Below are positions 53,753 through 64,000 of a stretch of 64,000 bases of DNA, in pieces. The stretch is taken from the NCBI RefSeq assembly GCF_004359215.1, contig NC_090615.1:5410491-5474490 (forward strand), given 5' to 3'. This DNA comes from Bremia lactucae. Lineage: Eukaryota; Oomycota; Peronosporomycetes; Peronosporales; Peronosporaceae. A model generated the notes under the pieces. The model worked only from the letters and a program-made list of their open reading frames with translations, did no database searches and was not told the origin of the DNA. A program made the position numbers and the translations under genes. The first letter of the stretch is position 1. Each line of letters begins with the position of its first letter.

Positions 53753-54489
53753 GCTGCCTATAGATAAAAATTGTTGTGTCAAATTGGTCATAATGGCACA
53801 GCATTTATGCTGACAAAATCTGCCAGATAGCGCGAAAAAAAGCATATACTTTTGTAATGTGACTCCTCGCACAAACTTTTACGACAACAATCCAGCTTGT
53901 TACTAACGATTCTCTTTTTCTGTCGCGCATAGAAATATGTTTGTCGAACAATAATTGCAAAGAAAAGAGCCGCTCCACGGGGGCCTAGCCTGATGGCTAT
54001 CTTTTCATTACGAGCAAAAAAACAGCTGAAAAGCCTTTAATAAATTAATAAAAATTAGTTTTCTCAGAATGCGGCGGCCTCATTTTACAATTCCTGCGCA
54101 AGTCTCGCAACGCCACGAAGCACACAGCCCAAGCTCAACAATCTGTTGGTGACACACCGTGGTGGCAGAAAGAGTGAGACGATATGTTGAAGTACCATTA
54201 TCAAGGGTGAGAATGGCTTGAAAAAATTGCGCACTTTTTTCGGTGCATCTTTAAAAATAGTATGGCCTAATGTTCGAAGAAGCTTCAGTATAAATTGTCT
54301 AGTTAGATGGTAGCCTCGTCGTTTTGAAGAAAAAGGCAGTCCAGTTCTTCTTACGATGTCGCAAAGCTTTTACTACCATTGCTGCACTGCAAATCGCTAC
54401 ACACATAAAAATTAATCGCTCGTTGAATGATGATACAACGATTGTTATCAATGTTGATGCGACGAAAGTGAAACTTGGCAAGTCTAACT
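53753..54489. other. Unassigned region
   Basis: About 740 bp without recognisable coding sequence between the inverted-repeat element and Gypsy element 3. Confidence 0.4.
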
Positions 54490-55200
54490 AAGCCGTGACA
54501 AATCTTGAGCCTTTGGGCTCAAGCTTCTCGACTCGTTAGTTTTTGGGTCGTATGATGTCTTTACGACCCGGCTCAAGCCCGTCACGTGTCGAATTCAGGG
54601 CTCGAGTCGAGCTATCATAAGCAGGGCAAGCGTGATTTCAACGCTTATCCCAACAAACCTGAAACTTGTAAGTTGTATCGTGAGTCATCCAATAGATGAA
54701 CAAACACATGTAACTGTGTTTGTTAAAGTTGCAGACGGTCCTGTTCAGACCCACCTGTTCCGACTAGAATTATAGTAGCTAGACCAGGCGATCGCTATAG
54801 CGGAACAGGAGGACTTAAGTCTTAAACAGGCTTTTGTCCACGCAGAAGCTAATTATTCTCCGAGACGACAAGAAAACGGAGGTCCCGAACCCATGGACCT
54901 CTCGTATGTAGAGAGCGAGAATTTTGCTCTTTAAGCTACAAGCGATTGCAAAAATGCAATAATTGACAAAAGACGGGCTTCTACGCCTATGAGTGTAGTG
55001 CCTCACGGCCTATACCTTGAAAAATTGAGCGTAACGGTCGACCTTCTGCAAGTACAGCGGAGGACGCGGATCTGACGCTATGATGAAGTCGCAACGGCGA
55101 GACGGATCGTCCAAAAACGGTCGGGGTCAGTAGGTGCCGATCCAGCATCGTTAATAGAATTTGTAGGCTTTTTGATGAAAGTTCCTTCTCCCAGACAAAC
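54490..55200 (+). pseudogene. Gypsy gag of element 3 (partial)
   Basis: Gag fragments correspond to those at 23.7 and 43.3 kb (KQGKRDF-like, FRLEL, EQEDLSLKQAF, MDLSYVESENFAL). The zinc knuckle is destroyed: CNN, a stop, then QKTGFYAYEC, with one Cys and the His lost. Confidence 0.7.
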
Positions 55201-55259
55201 ATTGTGTGTGTCTGCCTCGGGTAATGAGGATAACATCATCACCTTAAACTTAAAAGTGT

Positions 55260-58200
55260 AAATTAAATGCCACTTAAGTCTTTAGTCGATCTTGGGGAGT
55301 CGAATAATTTTATTCGAGACCAATCGTTTGAAGATCGCGGACTCAAATTTATCGAGCGCGGTATTTCTATAACGAGGATGACAGTGCGCTTAGCAACATG
55401 CGCATCTTTAAAGTAAATAAAAATGTAGTTGGTATCCAATACACGTTAAGGGCTAAAAAGTACGATGATCTTTTCATCGTGCTGAATTTGAATGACAAGT
55501 TGATGTCATCCTTAGATTACCATGACTCAGAGCACGAGCCACGCATAAACTGGCAGCATCGAGCCGTGACGTTGCTGCCTCACGTTTATCAGAGCATCAT
55601 CTGATGAACGTCTTGGGGCGTTACAAGCGTGTGGATGTTCTACGAGTGAGTGCGATGGCCTCACTTGTGTTTCAGCCGTTTGCGGGACTGCACAAGACCT
55701 CAGTTCGATCCCACTGTGGAGTTAGATACCGACGCCGTGTACAAGCGCGCGCAGTGTCGAAGTTCGACCGCTCCAATAAGATGGGTGGTACGAGACAAGG
55801 ATGTTTGCTTGGAAAACAACATCCAAGAAAATTTTAACCACCTGTTTATACGAGATAGTGCGAAAATCCTAGATCGACTGGAGAGTTGATCGTTGAGAAA
55901 CTCGCTGTGGTTGATCAGTTAGGGATGATACCCTCCAAAAAAATGAGGGAATAAGTCACCAGAAACCTGTGTTCAAAGATTCTTAGGTGCCCTTAGAAAT
56001 AAGTTTCGAAGAGGAAACTGAGACACTAATTGTCTTGGTAAACAACAGATTAAGTGTAAGCGCTTATACACTTGACCTGATAGCGCCTCCGAAGTTAATT
56101 TCGGAGACAGTTAATTTGTAAAGGCTAGAACCGAAACATATCTTGTGTGATCTGCGTAGTGGCAAATTTAAGCAGATCTGCGTACTTGTCACTGATGACA
56201 AGTACGTGGCCGATATCCAGTTTCGGTATTAGTTTTCTTGAGAATGAACAGGTTCTCAACAGCTCATCGATGAACGAAAGTGTTCTCGATTAGAAGACTC
56301 GGATTGAACGGCTTACGTCTCAATCCTGAGAGACTTTGAAGACAAATCCTATATAAAAGAGTTTGATCGAATTCAAGGATGGGCTCCGTGTTTCGGTACC
56401 ATGCGAGTTGCCTAAGGATAAATACACTCGACACGAATTGGACCTGATTCCAGGTTCGAAAGACTGTGTCATGAAGCAATAGCTATTGTTTCGTGAACAA
56501 GTATGAGCGATGGACAAGCCCTTTGCCGATCGCTTAGCAGCGGGCCATGTGAGTGAATCGACTTCCCCACATAGCTTTCCGACCTTCTACGGCGTAAAGC
56601 AACAAGATGATGGCGGATTGTGCATGCTTTCATTAAGTTGAATGTTGCAACGGTAACGGCCCAAACGCCGATACCACGAAAAGACGTAACATTGATGGTA
56701 TATTAAAGAGAACAATCTTATCGCCAATGAATCTGATAAATGGATTTTCAAATACTTCTGCATGAGAGGAATATTTCGTTCGCAGGGAGTACCCAAAGCG
56801 GAATGCTATGGGAAAATCTATTTATGCCTCAGGGGCTTAGTAAAACCCCTGCAACATTCAACAGATGTATTATCATTCTGTTGAGATCATTTGGGATTTC
56901 GCACCAAGTTATTTCGGTTACTGCTTTCGTTCATAGCTCTGCTATGAATGGAAAGTCGGACGTTGAAATACATTGTACGCACGTCTGAAAGACTCTTACA
57001 CTTATGCGTGGTAATTAGTTGTATGATATATTCGCTGCAAGCGAAATATCACTTCTCGCGTGCATCGTTGGTAAACGCGGTGAACGCCCTTATCCAGAAA
57101 GGCGGTCAACGACCGGCCTGTTCCAGTCGATGTAAAGGGACTTCGAAAATTACTCGGCTTAGCGGCGTACTTACATAAGTACTCCCGCAATTATGCCGCA
57201 ATGACAGTACGTATTTCTTCTTTTGTTGAAGAAAGATGGTAAGTGGTCCTAAAACGCTGATTGTCAGCTTCCTTGAGGGATCAAGCAAAGCTTGATGCAA
57301 TCGCGAATCCTGACGATTGCGGACCAAGACAGACCATTGCATGTGGTCTGTCACGCTAGCGATTTTGCAATAAGCTGTGAGCAAATGCAATATGACACAG
57401 ACGGTGCAGAGCGCATCGTCTGCCACCAATCGCGTCAGCTTCAACCAGCTAAACGCAATTATCCAGTGCATGACAAGAAATTCCTTTCTTTGAAATATGC
57501 AGTAGCTAAGTATAGGGTATATCTCTTGGATGATAGACCATTCATTGTTTATACGGCCCGTGCGTCTTTACGCCCGACCGTAGAGATTCCACACCTCACG
57601 CAAAAAATGGCGAGATGGTTGTCTTCCTTCGCGGATTACAACTTCTCCGTGGAATATAAACTAGAATAAATTAATGTCGATGCAAAACACTTTCGCACCG
57701 GCCCGATTTTAAGCCGGCTACTAAAACAACAGTGAGGATAAGCCGACTGTTGCAACAATCAACAGTGAGCATATGGCCACTGTTGAAACAGTGAGTTTTC
57801 CGTCGTCAATATTACTTGGCGATACATCAGAATAGCCTTCCTTGAAGATAAGGTGAAGGGTTAATGGAGTACCTTAAAAATTCCATCGCAACAATCCTTA
57901 AAAGGATTGTCGAATTTTTTTCGATTCTCAACGATTCGGTACACATCGCGCAAAGGTTTACTGTATTGCCCAGCCATTGCTGCGAAACATCATCCCCATC
58001 CGTAATGATTTGGGTTTACGCATCATGTAGGAGTGCCACGGTGTACCAATAAGTGGGCATCGTGAACGTGAGAAGGCTTATCTCACGATAAGCCGCGGCT
58101 TCTACTGCCCACGCCACTATAAATTCGTCCGCAAGTACATACGTGCTTGCGGAATTTGTCAACGTGTGAAGCCCAGTGCTTCATCTCATGCTCCGTTACA

Positions 58201-59110
58201 GCACTCTATAAATTAATAACAATAATTTCTGTAAAAGTTACCTTCTGAAGAAGAGTGTTGGCAGTCCGACTCTATGGACTTTGACTTCGAATTTCCAGAA
58301 TACGATCACAAGAATAGCGGTATTCTTGTGTTTATGACCGTATCAGCAAGATGGTACATCTTGCTGCAAATCTGGAGTCAATCACAGCCAAAGGCTGTGC
58401 TCGTGTCTTTGTTGACACGATATGTCGACTCCATGGGTTACTTCGTGGACTGGTCTCAGATCGAGACCCGTAATTCACGGCGGAGTTTTGGCAATCTGTG
58501 TTCAAATTACTCTACTTGTGACCATCCTGAAACAAATAATCAGACAAAACGTGCAAAAATTGTATCCTCGAAGAGATACTTCGCAGAAGTGTCCACCCGT
58601 TCACGAGTTGGAGCGAGTTCTTGCCGATGGTAGATTTGCCATCAAATATTCGGTGCATGCTTTTACATAGCATAGACCGTTCTTTGTGAATGGCTTATAC
58701 ATCCACGTATACCCACCTGACTCGTATTCAGGGGGGGGGTCGATCGAGCACAGAATAATCAAACTTGTGCTCATCACTCATAACGACATCTTCGCAGTGC
58801 GCACTAGTCGCACTGAAGAAAAAAACAAAACCGAGTCAGCAGGAGCATTCCTCCTGGCTAGAGAAGCCTAGGTCCATTATGACAAAGTCCCTGATGCTGT
58901 GGACCGACAGAAAGGGAACTCTAACAAAAAATGAAGATCAAACATTCTTTTCATCTGATGTTAATGATCTCGTCCTACTGTATACAGTAAACCTACCAAA
59001 ACATGTAGTGACGAATATGGGCAGCAACAAATTTACTGCTCAGGTGTTTCGGCCCGTTTCATGAATTTTATCGCCAAGGCGATGCGTACACGTTCTAGCT
59101 GCCTCGTAGG
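55260..59110 (+). pseudogene. Gypsy pol of element 3
   Basis: Protease-region sequence at about 55.3-55.6 kb (NNFIRDQSFEDRGLKF, DDLFIVLNLNDKL). Reverse transcriptase at 56.6-57.0 kb, where the catalytic YFDD is changed to YFGY. Connection/RNase H at 57.1-57.67 kb (GLRKLLGLAAYLHKYSRNYA; VVCHASDFAISCEQMQ). Integrase at 58.27-58.67 kb (MDFDFEFPEYDHKNSGILVF). The C-terminal linker (NDLVLLYTVNLPKHVV) ends near 59.1 kb. Many stops and frameshifts. Confidence 0.8.
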
Positions 59111-60230
59111 ATGCGTTCGCATCCTATATTTATGTCGGGCGTATATGCCTGTACCATCAGTACGAAGATTCTTCCGGTTTTAAATTAATTCGGCACGGTC
59201 TAAGGCATCCGCCAAAGCCTGATGGCTCCGAGTCAAAGTCAGATGGCCCCGAGACAGAGTATGATAGCCTCAGGACAAAGTCTAATTTTCATGAACCAGA
59301 CATTCCAATCCTGTCTCCATGGATGAAATATTTTGACGAGCTGTCACCGGATCGTTTTGAAGGGACTGATGGTGCGTCCGTCCGTTCAATATTTGATCAA
59401 GCGCAACTTGCGACAGTTCTTAGCTGGTCACAAGAAACACCGTCGACCGTTACGCTAACTCGCGAGATCGTTCGTTGTCAACGCCTCTTCGTAAATGGAG
59501 TACGTGATCCCGGTCACGGTGTTGACTCGGTTCGGCGAATGAGGCAAACACATTTTATCCTCCCGCTTCACATCGATTAAGATTCGAGTGCTGAGAAGTG
59601 CTTCTTATATGAAAGCTTTTTAAAACAAAGTGAGGTGAAGAAATCCCGTGCAAGTTGCCTCGTTCGCTGGCAAGGGTGTCAACCCTCACGCAATAGCTGG
59701 AAACCTCAATCCCAGCTGAAAATGGGCGTTCCAGGTCTCGTACGACAGAACGATGAGACCCATCCTCTTTAACAGAGGTTCCATCAGAGAACGAGCGCTT
59801 CCCGCACTCGTAAAAGGATTCGAAATTTCTAATCCCATCCCTCATCTCATAAAAGACGAGCATCCTCAAATAAGGTTATTTAAGGGAGTATGCCTCCTTA
59901 GGGGCATGACCTGCACCCTTAAAATGGCATGGGCATGAGTTCCCCCCCCCCCGAGAGGCAAGGTAACCCTGCCTATGTAGACAAATGGTGCGGCTTGTAG
60001 CGTGAGCCGACTAAGGTCCGTTTTTGAACCGGTCAAGGAAAGCGTCCAATTTGTCAAGCCAGGCCTCGCGGCCTATGCTTTGCACATTCTGCTCACATCA
60101 TTTGCCCGCTTGGATGTGTATCACTGATGCCGGAAATAGGCACCAATGCAGAATTCCATTTTGTCCTCACCAGGCTTCTACAGCCTGGATGAGTCGAATA
60201 ATGGAGTTCGGTATCGAGCGTTAATCACAC
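59070..60230 (-). pseudogene. Antisense ORF of Gypsy element 3 (aORF copy 3)
   Basis: Minus-strand frames, read from right to left, give SIGREAWLDKLDAFLDRFKN (compare DIGREVWLKDLMRFALSLKN in copy 2), MRDGIRNFESFYECGKRSFS (compare MQDAIDVLQSNYRRFGRVFS), a coiled-coil-like ISSMETGLECLVHENQTLS and the end NRKNLRTDGTGIYARHKYRM (compare KKPRTDGTGGADQQRRMRSH in copy 1). The order and strand relation to pol are the same as in copies 1 and 2, although this element is much more diverged. Stops and frameshifts occur. Confidence 0.55.
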
Positions 60231-60518
60231 CAGACCAATGAGTTAGGTTGCCCTTAGAGGGTAAACCAGGGCTTCCATTCGGGGGTAAACCACAAAACAT
60301 TTCAGTCCCTCTCCCGTTGGTTCATGTTAACATTGACGCTAAAATTTCTATCGGAGTGATTCTTAGAAACACTCCGACCTTGGTGTTGCATACTAGCACC
60401 ACCATCAAATGATTTCCGAAGTGATCGTAAAGATCACTTCGTTCCTAGTGATGCATACTGACATTATCAGAGTTATCATCGTCCGTGGAGTTATCACAAG
60501 ATGACTACACACCATAAG

Positions 60519-60971
60519 TGTAACGGGGCACTGCGACTTGTACTGTTTCAGTACAAGTCCACTTCACACTGCTTCAGTTGTGAGTGGTGCCTTTCGTTAG
60601 GTGACGTACACTGTACGTATAGAGGAAGACTTCTCTTAAGACAAGTTAGCTTAAGAGTGTAAAATGAAAACTGTATTAATATAGTTAAGTGTCTTTTAAT
60701 CTATCTTTGTAAATGCTGACTTAACTATAAACTAATACTAAACATGTAAATGAATTCTTATCTCTATCTTATCTTGTAACTCTCTTTGATTACTTCTACA
60801 GCTGATTAGTCTGCGGAATAAATAGACATAATGGCCTATACCTATTTATGGATAAGAATTCAGGATATTACTATATAAAGTAATATCCTCCAAATTTTAT
60901 CTACCTTTTAGATAATATATTAATTAACAACCTTTAAGTGTTAATTTCATGTAACGATAGACCCCGTTACA
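60519..60971 (-). repeat. Gypsy LTR, subfamily B (solo, minus orientation)
   Basis: On the plus strand TGTAACGGGGCACTG to ACCCCGTTACA, 453 bp. It shows roughly 94% identity by eye to the LTR at 37161-37613 when reverse complemented. Flanking 5-mers (ATAAG left, CATAC right) do not match, so recombination or decay has removed the duplication. Confidence 0.9.
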
Positions 60972-61454
60972 CATACGGGAACGCAGCCGCGTTCGATGTC
61001 ATTGGCGCGTCGAGCCAGGCGGGAAGGGAGGTCGATCTACGAGTCCCTGACTCCGCTATCGCAACCAACCCGTGAAGCGTAGCCGGGCAATAATCATTAA
61101 GCCGCCCTACATTAAGGGTTGTGTGAATCGCAACGATGATGGAATGTCCAGCGTGTAGACATCACTGATCGTCCGAAAAACCTTGAGCGGTTCGATGAGT
61201 GTGGCGCGAGTTACTCGCGCCTCGCGTCTAGGTTGGAAACTGCTGATTTCCTTAGGTCTTCTGTAGACAATACTACACGATTACCTTTCTGGAATTTGCT
61301 CATTTTTTTGCCATGTTTGTCTGCATTCTCGTTCTGTTTACACAGGTGCATCACGTCCAAACCGGGGTGATGGTTTGGCGTTGGAGGAGAAGCTCCGACA
61401 CAGCTATGCCTTTAAGTGGTCGCGCCAACTTAATCGGCGCGTAGTTGGCAGTAG
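60972..61454 (-). pseudogene. Fragment of a different Gypsy pol C-terminus
   Basis: On the minus strand near 61.0-61.33 kb the frame reads KFQKGNRVVLSTEDLRKSAV then SNLDARRE, the linker after the integrase core. Further on, frameshifted FFGRSVMSTRWTF-type sequence corresponds to the KV-x-GDAYTLDIP region. The wording differs from elements 1-4 (compare VNDLVLLSTVNLPKHVV), so it belongs to another Gypsy lineage. Confidence 0.45.
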
Positions 61455-61718
61455 GTGAATGCGTATCCGAAGACGGGTCAACAAGTGTCAGCGCAGTCCA
61501 TCGAGATACGGGAACGCCACGCCAGGTGGTGTAAAAAAGCAGACTTCGCCTTGGAACGGGTGACTATATTCGCGCTCAAAATACCGTCGGCTGCACTCGA
61601 TCGTTGTTTATCACCTCCGCCCCCACCCAGAGAAGAGCCCAAGGACCCGTGGTGTGACCGATATCGGAAAAAGCCTCGTACTGATGGTACGGGTGGAGAC
61701 GCCAAACATAAAAAGTAG
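61455..61718 (+). pseudogene. Antisense ORF of Gypsy element 4 (aORF copy 4, C-terminal part)
   Basis: The plus-strand frame starts MNAYPKTGQQVSAQSIEIRE and ends DRYRKKPRTDGTGGDAKHKK with a TAG at 61718. The RKKPRTDGTGG tail is shared with aORF copy 1, and it again lies opposite to, and overlaps, the end of pol. The body differs from the other copies (Pro-rich LSPPPPPREEP), so this copy is rearranged or belongs to a sister subfamily. Confidence 0.5.
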
Positions 61719-64000
61719 AATGCGTGCGCATACTACGAGGCAGCTCGATCGTGAATGCATTGCCTTGGCGATGTAATACACGAAACGGGCCGATATACCT
61801 GGGCAGTAAATTATTACTGCCTACATTCGTCACTACATGCTTTGGTAGGTTTACCGTAGACAGTAGGACTAGGTCATCAACTTTAAATGAAATTATGTTT
61901 GCTCTTCTATTTTTGTTAGAGTTCCGTTTCTGTCGGTCCACCGCATCAGCGATGGAATCCTGTACGAAATGGATCACTGGTTCTCTACCAAAAAGGATTT
62001 CACCTGCTGACTCAATTTTATTTATTTATTCGGTGCGACCGGCTAACACTGCGAAGATACTAATATTTTCTTTATTTAGAGTATTATCATTCTTGTTCAT
62101 AGTATTGCTTACGATGTTGACTCTTTCAGCATCGTTGTTAAAGTCAGTAATAGCATAATTGATGTTACTGAGTTTGTCCACTTCAATGTTAGTTAACTCA
62201 ACGCTGGTATCCTTCGCATTGACCTTAGGGCTAATGCGTGATGAGCAAGAGCTAGAAGGTTCTCTGCTCGAGTGAGTCCCTCCCCCATTTATAATAATTA
62301 CTCTCAAACAGAATAGGTATAAATGGGTGGCGTAAGCCATTCACGAAAAGCGGTGTATGCTTTGTAGAAGCATGCACTGAATTGTTGTCGGCAAATTCTA
62401 CCATCCGCAAGAGCTCGCTCCAATTCTTAAAAAAGTGTCTGAATCCGCGAAGTATCTCTTCGAGACTACGGTTTGCCCGCTCCGTCTGACCATCTGTTTC
62501 ATAATAGTAGGAGGTTGACATTTTAAACTGTGTTCCAAATGATTTGAACACTGTTTGCCATTATTCTGCAGTGAATCTAGGGTCCAGATCTGCGACCAGT
62601 TCGCGGGGTAACCCATGGAGTCGAAATATCGTGTTAAAAAAGACACGATCACGGCCTTTGGCTGTGATCGACTTTGGTAGTGCAGCAAGATGTACCATTT
62701 TGCTAAAACGATTAACAAAAACAAGATTACCTATATTCTTATGTTCGTCTTCGCCCGGAAATCCGAAGACGAAGTCCATGGATACAGACTGCCAACACTC
62801 TGCCGGAACAGACAGAAGTTATAACGGAGCAGGGGATGAAGCACTGGGCTTTACCTGTTGACAAACGTCGCAAGCACGTATGTACTTGCGGACGCAATTA
62901 TACTGTCGTGGCCAGTAGAAGTTGCGTCTTATCGTGAAAAAGGTCTTCTCACGTCCACGATAACCACTGATTGGTGCATCGTGTACTCATATATGACGCG
63001 TAATCACAAATCATTATGGGCAGGGATGACGACGCGAGGTGTGTCGCCAGCAATGGCTGTATAGTACAATAAATTATTGCGTGTTGTATAGCGATCTGTT
63101 GAGGATCGATACAATTTCGACAATTATTTTGAAAATTGTGGGGATAGGTTTTTAATGTAATACATCAACCCTTTAAGAGCCTTATCTTCTTGATAAGGTG
63201 TTCTAACGTCGTCGAGTAATGTTGACGACGGAATACTTATTGTTGCAACAGTGGCCTTATGCTCACTATTGATTTGCGCAACCAGCTCAAAATCGGGCCG
63301 CCGCGAAAGGGCATCAGCGATGACGTTAAGTCGTCCTGGTTTATGCTCCACGGAGAAATTATACTCCCGGAAGATATACAAGCATCTTTCCATTCTTTGC
63401 GAGAGGTGTGAACTGTTCACGGCCGTTCGTAAAGACACATGGTCCGTATATACAATGAACGGTCTATATCCCAAGAGATAGAACCTGAACTTATCCAGTG
63501 CGTATTTTATGGCGAGGAGTTCCTTGTCATGCACTGAATAGTTGCGTTCAGCTGGTTGAAACTGACGTGATTGATAACAGACGACGCGCTCTGCGCCGTC
63601 TGTGTTATTTGCATTAAAGCAAGCCGATTGCAAAACCGCTGGCGTCACAGACCACATGAAAAGGTCCGACTTGGTCAGCAATCGCCAATCCTGGCGATTG
63701 CATCAATCTTTTCTCAATACTCCTCGAAGGGACGCTGACAATCAGCGTTTCATGACCACTTTAGATTTCTCTTCAGCAAAAAAAGAAAGATGTACCGTCA
63801 TTTCGGCATAATTGCATCGGTACTTGTGCAGGTACGCTGCTAAACCGAAGAACTTTCTAAGTCCCTTTACATCGACTGGCACAGGCCAATCGGTTGATCT
63901 TTTCTGGATCCGGGCGTTTACCGTTTTTACCCACGATGCACCCAAGAAGTGGTATTTCGCTTGCAGCGAATATACACTTCTTGAGATTTGCATACAACTT
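61576..64000 (-). mobile_element. Gypsy retrotransposon, element 4 (minus strand, continues beyond window)
   Basis: From right to left: RT thumb/connection (63742-63993, GLRKFFGLAAYLHKYRCNYA), RNase H (63124-63681), integrase zinc region (~62.85-62.95 kb), integrase core (62261-62779) and the C-terminal linker (61576-61977). The 5' part and LTR lie outside the window. Confidence 0.85.
61576..64000 (-). pseudogene. Gypsy pol of element 4 (RT-RNase H-integrase)
   Basis: RNase H: ERVVCYQSRQFQPAERNYSV, VYTDHVSLRTAV and VIADALSRRPDFEL; the 185-codon frame is uninterrupted. The integrase core keeps D (MDFVFGFPGED), D (ADLDPRFTAE) and E (DGQTERANRSLEEIL), but a TAA interrupts it directly after TAE near 62570. 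The C-terminal part is well kept: FKVDDLVLLSTVNLPKHVV, IGPFRVLHRQGNAFTIELPR, MRTHSTFYVWRLHPYHQYE. It is the least decayed pol 3' half in the window and useful as reference for the others. Confidence 0.88.
62026..62280 (-). other. Linker region between integrase core and C-terminal domain of element 4
   Basis: Asn/Asp/Ser-rich, low-complexity minus-strand sequence (IDKLSNINYAITDFNNDAERV). It corresponds to the variable linker of this family; a Thr/Val-rich version lies at 47.6 kb in element 2. Confidence 0.4.

Larger units (their letters stand above)
54490..60230 (+). mobile_element. Gypsy retrotransposon, element 3 (5'-truncated, strongly decayed)
   Basis: It begins mid-gag and carries gag, protease, reverse transcriptase, RNase H, integrase and the post-pol region with the antisense frame. 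Neither flanking LTR in the right orientation was found. It is the most diverged of the four copies. Confidence 0.8.

Noticed and set aside
59323..59580. Plus-strand 85-codon frame after element 3 pol
   Set aside because: It starts at an ATG and looks protein-like, but the opposite strand carries the antisense-frame homology shared with other copies.
60519..60971. 3' LTR of Gypsy element 4
   Set aside because: The sequence just inside it is a different Gypsy lineage and not a polypurine tract, and the LTR is subfamily B. A solo or recombined LTR fits better.

Overview
The window looks like part of a nuclear chromosome of a peronosporalean oomycete (Phytophthora or downy-mildew group). Evidence: a seven-helix receptor fused to a phosphatidylinositol phosphate kinase (a fusion known from oomycetes), short introns of about 60-120 nt with GTRNGT-like donors and CTAAT-like branch sites, FYVE-type proteins fused to other domains, and oomycete-style Gypsy, Copia, LINE and Tc1/mariner relics. 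No rRNA, tRNA or CRISPR was recognised. Assembly gaps lie at 7608-7707, 19752-20599 and 26781-26880. All functions are inferred from sequence reading; no search was run.

Layout. 1-14.9 kb is a gene island: GPCR-PIPK (-, cut by the window start), a 109-aa membrane protein (+), ribosomal protein eL15 (-) divergent from a 3-methylglutaconyl-CoA hydratase (+), a patch of Copia, Gypsy-LTR and LINE debris (6.6-8.1 kb), a coiled-coil membrane protein (-), a mitochondrial-type PPR-like protein fused to a CDIN1/TPD nuclease-like domain (+), a sugar-porter-type MFS transporter (+) and a HIT protein (-). 16.2-29.4 kb is mostly dead retroelements: a minus-strand Gypsy (16.2-23.1 kb), a plus-strand gag-protease fragment, and debris carrying a second LTR family. 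29.5-36.7 kb is a second gene island: a cystathionine beta-synthase pseudogene (-), a doubtful 133-aa ORF, a MATE transporter and a large START-like/FYVE/GAF protein. 37.1-64 kb is transposon-dominated: an LTR and the 3' part of a Copia element; a complete but decayed Gypsy (42354-50155) with two LTRs and a CATGT target-site duplication; a Tc1/mariner-like transposase relic; a ~960-bp element with inverted 21-bp tandem repeats; a third Gypsy (+, 54.5-60.2 kb); a solo LTR; and a fourth Gypsy (-) running off the right edge.

The most unusual signal is a second reading frame in the Gypsy family. It lies between pol and the 3' LTR but on the opposite strand, and its 3' end overlaps the end of pol. 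Four copies in this window (16689-18411 +, 47956-49643 -, 59070-60230 -, 61455-61718 +) keep recognisably the same antisense protein despite stops and frameshifts. It has an acidic N-terminus, a coiled-coil C-terminal half and a basic tail, and it starts about 80 bp inside the 3' LTR. The other main leads are the PPR-TPD fusion gene, a Copia element whose 5' and 3' parts lie 30 kb apart and abut the same Gypsy LTR family, and perfect short inverted duplications that look like template-switch scars.
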